Part shown: one piece after another, positions 14,889-23,253 of the stretch
How the letters are laid out: the number at the start of each line of letters is the position of its first letter
How positions within the stretch are numbered: the first letter of the stretch is position 1
Program-made: the position numbers and the translations under genes
Source of the DNA: CAZKNF01 sp964554105
GTDB lineage: Bacteria; Bacteroidota; Rhodothermia; Rhodothermales; VXPQ01
Assembly: GCA_964554105.1 (NCBI GenBank)
Contig: CAZKNF010000042.1
Coordinates: forward strand, 1 to 31,513
Length of the DNA stretch: 31,513 nt
Direction of reading: 5' to 3'
Notes under the pieces: model-generated
Databases searched by the model: none
What the model was told of the DNA's origin: nothing
The model's input: the letters and a program-made list of their open reading frames with translations, nothing else

Positions 14889-17800
14889 TCAGAAGTCCAG
14901 ACCGACCGAGAAATACGTCGTTCGGTCGCCAAAGCGCTGCCCGTCATACGGCCACGCAAAATCGACGCGCACAGGATACCCGAGAAGAATGGTGCGAAGC
15001 CCGAACCCTGCACCGACGAGCAGGTCGTCGAACACACGGTCCCCATCCGCATCGTCGGTAAAGAAATTGAACCGCTTATCCAGGCCTTTTCCGCCCCAGA
15101 TTCCACCGGCATCCAGGAAAGCGCTCCCCTGAATGTTGTAAAGAGGAATGAGCGGAATCGGACCGGGCAGGACCGCCGCGACGAGCGGGAATCGAAACTC
15201 GGCGTTGAACAGGCCGAAATGTGAACCGTTCTGCGCGTTGATCTCGTATCCGCGAAGCGGTAGAACCGGCGTCGCGAAGATAAAGTCCGTGATGTCCTCT
15301 ATGGGAAAGCCGTTGGCGTCGTCGAAATGCCGGTTGATCCAGTTCTGGACACCCGAGCTGTAAAACAATTGCTGCCCGGAGCCCACCGACGTTCCACCGG
15401 AAAGACGAAACGCAAACGAATACATGTTGCGAGCAAATCCGACGTACGCTCGCGTATCTGCCAGGAGCGTCGCAAACTGTAAATCTCTGCCCCCGATCAG
15501 ACCCGGCGAGCCGGAAACGCTCACCGCAAGCCTGCTGCCCCCGACCGGATACAGAAGCCCCGGTGTCGTGACATCCTTGGTGAATGTCAGCGATGGATGC
15601 AGCAGCGTACGCGTCATCGGCTCTACGGTCGGGTCGCTGATGTCTGCCTGACTCACGCCCATGAGGGACAGGCCTGCATCGAGCCGCCTAAATTTGTCGA
15701 GTGGATAGCTCGCCGTGATGCTGGACCCGTACTGACGATAGCGATAGTACGTTAAGCGTTGATAGTCCGGGAGGAGCCGGGAGACGTGGTGTCCCTGAAC
15801 ACCCCAGTCGATACGGTTCGGAAGATAATTGTACGCGAGGATGTAATCCGAATTTCGAAGATCGATGAGCAGATTCGTAGCGACGAAGATCTGATGATTG
15901 CCCAGCATATCACTGAACATCATCTGTGTCACGCCCTGCACTCCGTACAACGCGTCGTAGCCCGCCGTCCCATAGACTACGTCCGGCGAAAAGGTGAGCT
16001 TATACTTCCGCGGCTTGTAGTCACCGTCTTCATCCATATTGTCTGGCGGCTCGAAACGGTTGACGACCGGATCGGGCTCGTCTTCCACCGCCTCGTCGAA
16101 GGAGTCGCTGAATACGTAATTGCGGAAATCGACGCGAACACCGCCGTAGACCGATGAGTCTTCCTCCGCCTCCGCTAAATTCTCGGAATCGGCCGGATCC
16201 GAGGAGAACTCCTCTTCACTCTCCGGCTCTTCAGAATCGGCACTGGGCTCCGTAAGTGCAGTACGGCTCGCCAGAAGCGTCTGCCGGCGACCCGGCGTAT
16301 ACGCATAGGCAACGCCGTCCGTCGCATCACGCAGCAGTGGGTTGTTCTGCAGCAGCGAGTTCTGCGCAAGTGCCACCGCGGGTGCGGGCTGCGTAGTTTC
16401 CTGCATGACACGCTGCGCCCAGACGGTTGGTGTCAGCTCATCGCGATCCAGCCTGCGATCGAACGGGGACTTCATCATGAATATCGACGGCGTGCCCTCC
16501 TTCAAACTCACGAGCGCCGCCTTCTGTGCGTCGGCGGACAGCGACACCTGTATGATGCCGCGCGAAACATCCGTCAGCGGTCGAACTGCTCCACCGGTCA
16601 ACTCCTTCTCATACAGATTGTAGATACCGTTCCGATCGGAAATGAAGAGCACCTTGTCGCCGGATGGCGCAAACTTCGCACTTCGATCGTCCCAGAGTTC
16701 ATCGAACGTCAAACGTTCGACGCGCGACTCACCGAGACGAAGTAGGTATACATCGTCCTGACTGAAGTCGTAGTCTATCATTTGAAAGTTCTCTTCATGG
16801 AACCGACCGAGATCCGTGTGAGACCCGCGATCGCTGTGAAAGAGAAGGTAGCTGCCGTCCGGACTCCATGACGGCTCGTGGTCGCTGAAAATATCGCCCG
16901 TGTAGTTGATCGTTTCGTGCGTCTCCAGGCTCAATACGTAGATGTCGCTCTGCGCATTCATCGATGCCTCGAACGCCAGCTTGTCGCCCGCCGGGCTCCA
17001 GGAAATGGATATAATCTGATCTACGTCGGGTACGCGATAGTGAACCGTCTCCTTTGTGTCGACATCGATGATGGCGATGGCATCCGACGGGCCGCTCTTT
17101 ACCGCGACGGCGATCTTCTCACCGTCAGGGCTCCATGTGATGCCGGGTGTCAAGAGCTTCAGACTTTCGAATTCGGTGTTGTTCTGACCCTCGATCAGTT
17201 TGCGGATGATCTCCCCGTCGTTCGCATCCGCCAGGTATACGTCGAAGAAGGCGCCGCGCGTCGTGAGAAAGGCGATCTGGTCACCTCTGGGTGACATCGC
17301 CGGACTCGTATTGTAGTTGCCCTCGTCGCGCGTGATCAACGCCTTGCCGATCTCGCCGAGGTCCTCTCGCGCGGCCATCTCAGGGAAATGGGCCTCCTTT
17401 AATGTCTTCTGCCAGCGTTCGGAGAGCTCTTCCAGCTTGAGTCCGGTCGCCCTGCCGAAGGCTGATTCTATCGAGCGTGTAAGGCGAAGCCGCTGTAGGA
17501 TTTCGCCGATCTTCTCGCGTCCGTACTGTTCACCGACGTAATCCCAGACACTCTGTCCACCCCGGTACGCGAAATAACCGCTCAGGTAGGGAATGGGCGC
17601 CAGATAATCCTCCAGAATGGCGTCCCGGATGTACATGTCGGAGTTGCTGTCCCACCCGAGAGCCGAGTATTCAGCGAGCCCTTCGTTGAACCAGAGGGGA
17701 ATCCGAAGCTGAATGTTGTTCTGGATGATCGACTGGATGGAGCCGCCGTAGAACATGTCGTTGATCACGGCATGAACCAGCTCGTGATGAACGACTCGTC

Positions 17801-18221
17801 GATAATCGCGGTAGTCGCCGGTGAACGGAATCGCGACCCGATTTTTGAACAGCTCGGTGACGCCGCCGATGCCCTCGGAATAGGTCGGCAGCTCGACCGC
17901 GTTCGTAACGGCGAAGTCGTTGTGACTCTGGTAGACGATCAGCGGGATGCGATCCGAGATCTCGTGCTGGAAGAGCTCCGAAATATGCTCGTACGCATCC
18001 TCCGCAGCCTTGGCGGTAAAGTCTGCCAGATAATACCCGCCGTCGTAATAGTATACGTCGAAGTGCTTCGACTGAACGAATTGCCAATCGTGCGCATCGT
18101 AGTGAACCTTGTTTTTGCCGTAGCGGAAGTACTGGGCCGACGCTTCCGTGAACGGAAGCGATGAAAACAAGACGGCGGCACCAAGAACTACGGCGTACCG
18201 AGCGATGCTTGCAAAAGGCAT
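14889..18221 (-). CDS. Zinc-peptidase-like, PD40 propeller and BamA-like barrel fusion protein
   Basis: 1110 residues from the ATG at 18221, which opens a good signal peptide (about residues 1-30, ending ASAQ); the frame continues upstream without a signal. Three parts: residues about 30-280 resemble peptidase-MA-type gluzincins, with HELVH at 146-150 and WFNEGLAEY supplying Glu180 as the third zinc ligand. Residues about 300-620 hold at least six TolB/PD40-type repeats (ITWSPDGEKIAV, SWSPDGSYLLFHSDRG, KFAPSGDKVLFISDRNG). After a low-complexity acidic linker (about 660-720), residues about 775-1110 form an outer-membrane barrel related to the surface-antigen/BamA group, ending in a YFSVGLDF-type strand. 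It would sit in the outer membrane with peptidase and propeller in the periplasm or outside. Neighbours are tig and clpP downstream and an ABC exporter upstream. The role is unknown. Confidence 0.85.
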   Translation of the reverse strand: MPFASIARYAVVLGAAVLFSSLPFTEASAQYFRYGKNKVHYDAHDWQFVQSKHFDVYYYDGGYYLADFTAKAAEDAYEHISELFQHEISDRIPLIVYQSHNDFAVTNAVELPTYSEGIGGVTELFKNRVAIPFTGDYRDYRRVVHHELVHAVINDMFYGGSIQSIIQNNIQLRIPLWFNEGLAEYSALGWDSNSDMYIRDAILEDYLAPIPYLSGYFAYRGGQSVWDYVGEQYGREKIGEILQRLRLTRSIESAFGRATGLKLEELSERWQKTLKEAHFPEMAAREDLGEIGKALITRDEGNYNTSPAMSPRGDQIAFLTTRGAFFDVYLADANDGEIIRKLIEGQNNTEFESLKLLTPGITWSPDGEKIAVAVKSGPSDAIAIIDVDTKETVHYRVPDVDQIISISWSPAGDKLAFEASMNAQSDIYVLSLETHETINYTGDIFSDHEPSWSPDGSYLLFHSDRGSHTDLGRFHEENFQMIDYDFSQDDVYLLRLGESRVERLTFDELWDDRSAKFAPSGDKVLFISDRNGIYNLYEKELTGGAVRPLTDVSRGIIQVSLSADAQKAALVSLKEGTPSIFMMKSPFDRRLDRDELTPTVWAQRVMQETTQPAPAVALAQNSLLQNNPLLRDATDGVAYAYTPGRRQTLLASRTALTEPSADSEEPESEEEFSSDPADSENLAEAEEDSSVYGGVRVDFRNYVFSDSFDEAVEDEPDPVVNRFEPPDNMDEDGDYKPRKYKLTFSPDVVYGTAGYDALYGVQGVTQMMFSDMLGNHQIFVATNLLIDLRNSDYILAYNYLPNRIDWGVQGHHVSRLLPDYQRLTYYRYRQYGSSITASYPLDKFRRLDAGLSLMGVSQADISDPTVEPMTRTLLHPSLTFTKDVTTPGLLYPVGGSRLAVSVSGSPGLIGGRDLQFATLLADTRAYVGFARNMYSFAFRLSGGTSVGSGQQLFYSSGVQNWINRHFDDANGFPIEDITDFIFATPVLPLRGYEINAQNGSHFGLFNAEFRFPLVAAVLPGPIPLIPLYNIQGSAFLDAGGIWGGKGLDKRFNFFTDDADGDRVFDDLLVGAGFGLRTILLGYPVRVDFAWPYDGQRFGDRTTYFSVGLDF

Positions 18222-18389
18222 GTCTCCATGGGGTAAACTGGAGAAACTACACAACGCTTTCGAAGTGGGAAAACTCAGTAAACTCAAAAGCTTATGATTC
18301 AAACGGCCGTGACGTAGCAGGTTCCGATCAGCCCCGGGCAAAAACGTAGATCCAGTGAGCATACATGTCGCAGCTCATCGCAGCAAATG

Positions 18390-19685
18390 TCACTGATAGG
18401 CAAACCAGCGGATCAAGTCTCTGAGCGTCGGTCGCTTGCCGTACATCAATATTCCGACACGGTAAATGCGGCTGCTCACCCACACGGCACCCACGAAGGC
18501 GCCGCACAACAGCAGAAACGACGCGAGCACCTGCCAGAACGGCACGGCCGTGACCGCCACACGAACGATCATCAGAATCGGCGAGAAGAACGGCACGAGC
18601 GACAGTACGACCGAAACCGTCGAGTTTGGGCTCTCCACCACGACGGTGATGAACAAGATCGGGATGATGATCAGTACGGTGAGCGGCAGCATGAGGCCCT
18701 GCGCATCCTGCTGATGTTCGACGGTCGATCCGACCGCCGCGAAGAGGCTCGCGTAGAGGAGATAGCCTCCGAAAAAGAACAGCAGAAACCAGACGAAGAG
18801 CGCCGGATCGAGCGTCGGCAGCGCAAAATCCGCCGCGGCCAAAAGCTCTTCCTGTCCGGCGCCGCTCGCCAGATCAAAATCCGCCGGATCCAGGAAAAGC
18901 GATATGATGCCTCCCGCCGACATCGTGATCACCATTAGAATGGCCGCCCACGCAGCCATCTGCAATAGTCCCATCGCGCCGATGCCCAGGACCTTGCCCA
19001 TGAGCAGCTCGAAAGGTCGTACCGACGAGACGATGATCTCCAGCACGCGGCTTTGTTTCTCCTCCATGACGCCGTGCATCACGTACGCGCCGTAGATGAA
19101 CATGGCCCCGTACATGAAGAATCCCATAACGACGCCCAACAGGCTGGATGCAGCCGTCGCATCAGCCTGTTCGCCTTCGTCGGTGATCTTTACGAGCCGG
19201 ACCTCCGGCTTGGACCGCAGCAGTTCGACGACCTCGGGCGGAGCAGTTGTACCCTCCAATCTGTATTCATCCAGAACCGAATCCAGCACATTTTGAAGTT
19301 CCATCTCGAGGGTAAGGCCGCCCCCCTCGACGGAGTAGTAGGTGGCGCGGCCCTCGCCCTGGAGCAAGCTCGCTGGAAGAACGACGTAGCCGTCGATTTC
19401 ACCCTCCTCCAGCGCCGTTCGAACCGCACCCGCACCGGCGTCACCCGGAACGAACCGGATGCGCTCAGTGGATACGTCCACGAGATCGCCCGTAAGGACA
19501 TTCGTCTGATCCAGTACGGCAATCGTCCGTGCACGGCTTTCCGACGCCAGATATCCAACGAAACCAGGAACGACCATGAGACCGATCAGGAAGACCGGAC
19601 CGGCGAGCGTCATGATGATGAACCACTTCGACCGCACACGCCGGCTGAATTCGGATTTCAGTACCGTCCAGATCTTTGACGTCAT
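18390..19685 (-). CDS. ABC-2 type exporter permease, NatB-like
   Basis: 431 residues. One N-terminal helix (about 22-46, WFIIMTLAGPVFLIGLMVV), a large extracytoplasmic domain (about 50-180) and a cluster of five to six hydrophobic helices in the C-terminal half give the topology of NatB/YhaP-type ABC-2 permeases. Start: its ATG overlaps the TGA of the ATPase gene (ATGA), so the two are translationally coupled. NatAB-type exporters extrude Na+ or small molecules, but substrate cannot be read from sequence; in a salt-adapted organism Na+ extrusion is only a guess. Confidence 0.9.
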   Translation of the reverse strand: MTSKIWTVLKSEFSRRVRSKWFIIMTLAGPVFLIGLMVVPGFVGYLASESRARTIAVLDQTNVLTGDLVDVSTERIRFVPGDAGAGAVRTALEEGEIDGYVVLPASLLQGEGRATYYSVEGGGLTLEMELQNVLDSVLDEYRLEGTTAPPEVVELLRSKPEVRLVKITDEGEQADATAASSLLGVVMGFFMYGAMFIYGAYVMHGVMEEKQSRVLEIIVSSVRPFELLMGKVLGIGAMGLLQMAAWAAILMVITMSAGGIISLFLDPADFDLASGAGQEELLAAADFALPTLDPALFVWFLLFFFGGYLLYASLFAAVGSTVEHQQDAQGLMLPLTVLIIIPILFITVVVESPNSTVSVVLSLVPFFSPILMIVRVAVTAVPFWQVLASFLLLCGAFVGAVWVSSRIYRVGILMYGKRPTLRDLIRWFAYQ

Positions 19686-20599
19686 AGGGAACGATCCCTC
19701 CCCACGACATCCACAAAAATCTCGTGCAGCGGCGGCTCGACGAGTTCGAACCGCGAAATCTCATTCATCCGCGACACCGATCGTTCGAGAATGCCCTTCG
19801 AAGACGTGCCGTCGAGCAGTTTCAGTTCCATGCGCGCGTGGGAGCGAGAGATTACCTTCACGAGCCCCTCACGCTCGAGTTCATCGGCCAGCGAGGCGTC
19901 ACCGTCAAACTCGATGATCACGGTGTTGCGGCCGTACTGCCGCTTGATGTCTCGAAGCGCACCCTGCAGGACGATCCGACCGCCCGCAACGAGGCAGATG
20001 TCGTCGCAGAGTTGCTCGACCTGCTCCATTCGGTGCGAGGCGAACAGGATGCAACGACCGTCATCGCGAAGACTCCAGATAACCTCCCGCAGCAGCTCGG
20101 CATTGATCGGATCCAGCCCGCCGAACGGCTCGTCGAGAATGAGCAGCGACGGCTCGTGCATGATCGTCGCGATAAACTGCACCTTCTGCTGCATGCCCTT
20201 CGACAGCTCTTCCGTCCGTCGATCGACCCATCCGGACGCGCCGAATCGATCCAGCCACATCCGCAGCCCTTCGCCGGCCGCCTGCGCGCTCATGCCCTTG
20301 AGTTCCGCCAGATAGAGCAACTGCTCGCCCACCTTCATCTTCTTGTAAAGCCCGCGCTCTTCCGGGAGATACCCCATGCGCTCCTGGCTCCACCGTCCGA
20401 CCTTGCGACCCTCGTACAGAATCCGGCCCTCATCAGGGGTCGTGATATCTGTGATCATGCGGATGGTCGACGTCTTGCCCGCGCCGTTCGGACCCAGCAG
20501 GCCCAGAATACGCCCCGGCCCGGCGTCGAAAGTGACGTGATCCACGGCCGTAAGCTGACCGTATCGTTTGACGACGTTCTCGACCGAGAGAAGACCCAT
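19682..20599 (-). CDS. ABC transporter ATPase, NatA-like
   Basis: 305 residues from the ATG at 20599; a longer frame reaches 20722 but overlaps the upstream gene, and MGLLSVENVVKRYG is the normal family N-terminus. Walker A GPNGAGKT (36-43), signature LSKGMQQ (132-138), Walker B LLILDEP (152-158) and switch His189 are all intact. Residues about 215-305 form the extra C-terminal domain common in this family (DUF4162-like). It energises the permease encoded by the overlapping downstream gene. It follows the small gene at 20634 by 34 bp, so the three probably form one operon. Confidence 0.95.
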   Translation of the reverse strand: MGLLSVENVVKRYGQLTAVDHVTFDAGPGRILGLLGPNGAGKTSTIRMITDITTPDEGRILYEGRKVGRWSQERMGYLPEERGLYKKMKVGEQLLYLAELKGMSAQAAGEGLRMWLDRFGASGWVDRRTEELSKGMQQKVQFIATIMHEPSLLILDEPFGGLDPINAELLREVIWSLRDDGRCILFASHRMEQVEQLCDDICLVAGGRIVLQGALRDIKRQYGRNTVIIEFDGDASLADELEREGLVKVISRSHARMELKLLDGTSSKGILERSVSRMNEISRFELVEPPLHEIFVDVVGRDRSL

Positions 20600-20633
20600 A
20601 CGGAAAGTTACGGCGTCGCGGACGAACGAAGCG

Positions 20634-20984
20634 TCAAAGTAGCGCGAGCTTGTTCTGGGGGATGGGAATAAGGTACTGACGCTCGAAGACGTCTTCGTGC
20701 ACGCCGAACTCACCCGTTCCACGGAAATCTACGGCGACGAACGATCCGACGACACGCTTTACCTCACCTATACCGTAGTACAGGGGCTGCGGGCCGTAAT
20801 AGACCAGCTGTCCGCTGCTGAAGTCCTTCTTGTTCCGTGCTCTCCGGTGAAACGCCGGAATCACGGGAAGTAATTCAAGACGATATGAAAGTGACCTCTT
20901 GCTCACGAATCGTTCGAGTACGCTCCTTCTCTGTGCGATGCGCTTCAACGCGGCGTGGCCGACGGTGATTCGGTCTCCCTGCAT
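20634..20984 (-). CDS. Small SH3/Tudor-like protein of unknown function
   Basis: 116 residues from the ATG at 20984 (MQGDRITVGHAALKRIAQRR). The frame continues to 21086, but that extension looks less protein-like. The first half is basic and helical. The second half (about 60-110) reads FSSGQLVYYGPQPLYYGIGE, then VVGSFVAVDFRGTG and VHEDVFERQYL, a short barrel pattern like the SH3/Tudor modules that bind nucleic acid or protein partners (for example the UvrD C-terminal module). I do not recognise the family. It probably heads the ABC exporter operon. Confidence 0.6.
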   Translation of the reverse strand: MQGDRITVGHAALKRIAQRRSVLERFVSKRSLSYRLELLPVIPAFHRRARNKKDFSSGQLVYYGPQPLYYGIGEVKRVVGSFVAVDFRGTGEFGVHEDVFERQYLIPIPQNKLALL

Positions 20985-21289
20985 TCTCACGAGGGGCGAC
21001 GGTATGTGGTTCAACGAGACGGCCTCGCAATTCAAGAACAATGATAAAGTATACGGCAAGATACGCGCGGCATCATCTCCCGCCAAGACGTTTCAATCAC
21101 GTATTCTTACCCTAAATGGGCGATTCTTTCGTGGTTCTTGGCCGGAGCAGGTTGGTTCTGGATAGTGGGATCGCTATACTATCCGCAGCCGATCGATGCA
21201 AGCCAGGCAGCAGTAGCCATACATCTTTAGCTGCCGGATCTCATCCCCATATCTGGTCAATATCTTGTCAGACAAGCAGTCAAACGCAC
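20985..21289. other. Divergent gene-poor region of about 300 bp
   Basis: Between two divergent genes. Contents: (a) a plus-strand frame open from 21048 to the stop at 21228-21230, whose middle encodes a hydrophobic helix (KWAILSWFLAGAGWFWIVG, followed by SLYYPQPID); it has no ATG or GTG upstream of the helix, only a TTG inside it. (b) A possible plus-strand promoter at 21152-21180. Nothing resembles a tRNA, riboswitch or IS remnant. Confidence 0.5.
21152..21180 (+). promoter_or_regulatory. Possible sigma-70 promoter for the gene at 21290
   Basis: TTGGTT (21152-21157), a 17-nt spacer and TATACT (21175-21180). The -10 matches 5 of 6 consensus positions; the -35 only retains TTG. It lies about 110 bp upstream of the proposed GTG start. 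It overlaps the start-less hydrophobic frame described for this region, so one of the two is probably spurious. Confidence 0.3.
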
Positions 21290-21577
21290 GTGAGTTCAAC
21301 AGAATTCTCGAGAAAAATGGTTGACCGGCAGGTTGGCCGCAATGCGGAGCTTTTCGCCGGATCTATCTCTCAGATGGAGTCCGCCGAGTCGCGATATCCG
21401 TATCTGCGCATCCTCATCAGCATTATCGAGCAGGCCCACCCTGAATGGAACCAGGCCCCTCAGAAAGACGAGCAGATCGCCGCCCTCATAGCCAAGATGG
21501 CGAGCGACCTGAACGTGAGTGAAGTCGCCGATGTCGTGCGGGTACGTGACGAGGAGCGGGGATACTTCTACGACTGA
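21290..21577 (+). CDS. Small conserved-looking protein, DUF4290-like N-terminal pattern
   Basis: 95 residues from a GTG at 21290; an ATG at 21317 gives 86 residues. Neither has a clear Shine-Dalgarno, so the start is uncertain. The sequence is helical: SSTEFSRKMVDRQVGRN, then YPYLRILISIIEQAHPEWN, then DEQIAALIAKMASDLNVSEV. The spacing of TEFSRK and the later GRN loosely recalls the opening of the Bacteroidota DUF4290 family (EYNT...YGRN), but that family is about twice as long, so the match is tentative. It points toward ruvC and is separated from it by about 100 bp of convergent sequence. Confidence 0.5.
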   Translation: MSSTEFSRKMVDRQVGRNAELFAGSISQMESAESRYPYLRILISIIEQAHPEWNQAPQKDEQIAALIAKMASDLNVSEVADVVRVRDEERGYFYD

Positions 21578-21585
21578 GCTACGAT

Positions 21586-21640
21586 CCGCATCACCTTTGC
21601 TGGGATGCGGCATCCTCTAGTAGAATTCGAGTCTAGTAGA
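21586..21640. repeat. Hairpin and direct repeat in the convergent gap
   Basis: CCGCATC (21586-21592) pairs with GATGCGG (21604-21610), and GGATGC / GCATCC (21603-21608, 21610-21615) form an alternative stem. Just after, TCTAGTAGA occurs twice (21616-21624 and 21632-21640), 16 bp apart. The stem has no T-run in the plus direction, so terminator function is unproven. Confidence 0.4.
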
Positions 21641-21674
21641 TCCCGACGCGCGCGACGCTATTCCCGGTCTGACG

Positions 21675-22220
21675 TTACGAATCGACGCGACCGGGATTTG
21701 AGCGGATGAAACTCTCCCAGCTTTTATTCTTGGGAGACGCATTATGAGCCAGTCGGTGGGCATGGCAGAGGCCGACCGCCAGTGCATCGGATGCATCGAG
21801 CAGCATCTCTTCAGACTCGTCGCTCACATTCAGCAGCGCGCGAACCATGTACCAGACCTGCTGCTTCGTGGCGTTGCCTCGTCCGGTCACAGACTTTTTC
21901 ACCTCCTTCGGCGTGTATTCCGAAACGGGGATCTGCCGATTCAGCACCGCCATCATAACAGCAGCCTGCGCGCGTCCGAGCTTTAGCATCGACTGCGGAT
22001 TTCGACCGTAGATCGGCATCTCGATCGCACACACATCCGGACATACCCGCTTTGTCACCTCCGTAATACGATCATATATCCGCTTCAGCCGGAGCTGATG
22101 ATCGTCGGTGGTGTCGAGATGTACGACGCCGAATTCCAGCAAATGCTCCGTCGATCCTTCGATCTCGAGGACGCCGTAGCCGGTGTGTCGCGATCCGGGA
22201 TCGATGCCTAGGACGATCAT
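21675..22220 (-). CDS. ruvC: Crossover junction endodeoxyribonuclease RuvC
   Basis: 181 residues. The RNase H-like fold begins MIVLGIDPGSRHTGYG with Asp7. Further catalytic acids are Glu67 (AIEMPIYGRN), Asp142 and Asp145 (DASDALAVGLCH), matching the D-E-D-D set of E. coli RuvC. It cleaves Holliday junctions symmetrically, normally with RuvAB, which are not in the window. It lies 69 bp downstream of yebC on the same strand, the widespread yebC-ruvC order. A C-terminal polar tail of about 20 residues follows the core. Confidence 0.96.
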   Translation of the reverse strand: MIVLGIDPGSRHTGYGVLEIEGSTEHLLEFGVVHLDTTDDHQLRLKRIYDRITEVTKRVCPDVCAIEMPIYGRNPQSMLKLGRAQAAVMMAVLNRQIPVSEYTPKEVKKSVTGRGNATKQQVWYMVRALLNVSDESEEMLLDASDALAVGLCHAHRLAHNASPKNKSWESFIRSNPGRVDS

Positions 22221-22289
22221 GGGTCGATGCGGATCATGGTGAAACGTCGCGCGAGACCTTGCCCGAAATGCGATGTCGAAACCTTCAAG

Positions 22290-23036
22290 CTACGAAACGG
22301 ATGCGAGCGCCTCACCATTCATTTCGAGCGTCGTGTAGACTGCCTGTACGTCATTCAAATCTTCCAGCTGGTCGATCAACTTCACGACCTTCCGTCCGTC
22401 GTTTTCGTCCAGCTCGAGCGTAGTCGTCGGGATGCGCACGAGGTTCGAGTCTTCGACCGCAATGGCGGCCTCCCCGAGAGCCGATTCGACCGATTCATAT
22501 TGCTCGACGGGCGTCGTGATAACGAACACGTCCTCGTCACGCTGCATGTCTTCCGCTCCGGCATCCGCAACGATCTCGAATAACTCCAGCTCGTCGTTTC
22601 CATCCGAGCTGACCACGATCACTCCCTTGCGTTCGAATAGATAGCCGACCGATCCGGATTTTCCGAGGCTTCCGCCGGATTTGCTAAAGAGGTGCCGCAG
22701 ATCGGCCACGGTCCGATTCGTGTTGTCCGTTAGTGCTTCAACGAAAATCGCAATTCCGCCGGGTGCGTACCCTTCGTAGGTGACCTCCTCGTAATCTTCG
22801 CCCTCGATCTCCCCGATTCCTCGCTTGACGGCCCGCTCGATATTGTCTTTTGGCATGTTCTCGCCCTTCGCCTTCTCGATAGCGAGGTAGAGCTTGGCGT
22901 TCATCTCGGGATCGCCGCCGCCTTCGCGAGCCGCGACCGTTACGTCACGCGAAAGCCGCGCCCAAATCTTAGACTTGCGCTTATCCGTCTGCGCCTTTTG
23001 ACGCTTGATCTTCGACCACTTGCTATGACCCGCCAT
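22290..23036 (-). CDS. yebC: YebC/PmpR-type regulator (TACO1 family)
   Basis: 248 residues from the ATG at 23036 (MAGHSKWSKIKRQKAQTDKRK), the standard family start; the frame extends to 23102 but without similarity. Typical landmarks follow: NAKLYLAIEKAKGENMPKDN, YEGYAPGGIAIFVEALTDN, then LFSKSGGSLGKSGSVGYLFE. Family members have been described as transcription regulators and as factors that relieve ribosome stalling at polyproline stretches. The first gene of the yebC-ruvC pair. The 217-bp region upstream separates it from the divergent ECF sigma gene and probably carries both promoters. Confidence 0.96.
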   Translation of the reverse strand: MAGHSKWSKIKRQKAQTDKRKSKIWARLSRDVTVAAREGGGDPEMNAKLYLAIEKAKGENMPKDNIERAVKRGIGEIEGEDYEEVTYEGYAPGGIAIFVEALTDNTNRTVADLRHLFSKSGGSLGKSGSVGYLFERKGVIVVSSDGNDELELFEIVADAGAEDMQRDEDVFVITTPVEQYESVESALGEAAIAVEDSNLVRIPTTTLELDENDGRKVVKLIDQLEDLNDVQAVYTTLEMNGEALASVS

Positions 23037-23253
23037 AAATTGACCTGTCCGAGTTTTCGACGTTTCGGAATTGAGAATTCTGAGATATGCCTGTCGCGAC
23101 ATTCAGTTAAAAGCGTGATACCAGTATATTGTATACGGTGTTCTGACCGCAAATCCGGCCACATAATTTTCGTCTGGATATTCTTCCTCCTAGATTGGCT
23201 ATCTTCGAACGTCGCCGTGACCGCGCGGAGCATGATTCCACCACGCTGTTTTA

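Noticed and set aside
21713..21737. Inverted repeat TCTCCCA / TGGGAGA with an A/T-rich loop
   Set aside because: It lies inside the 3' end of ruvC on the coding strand, with no T-run after it; likely chance.
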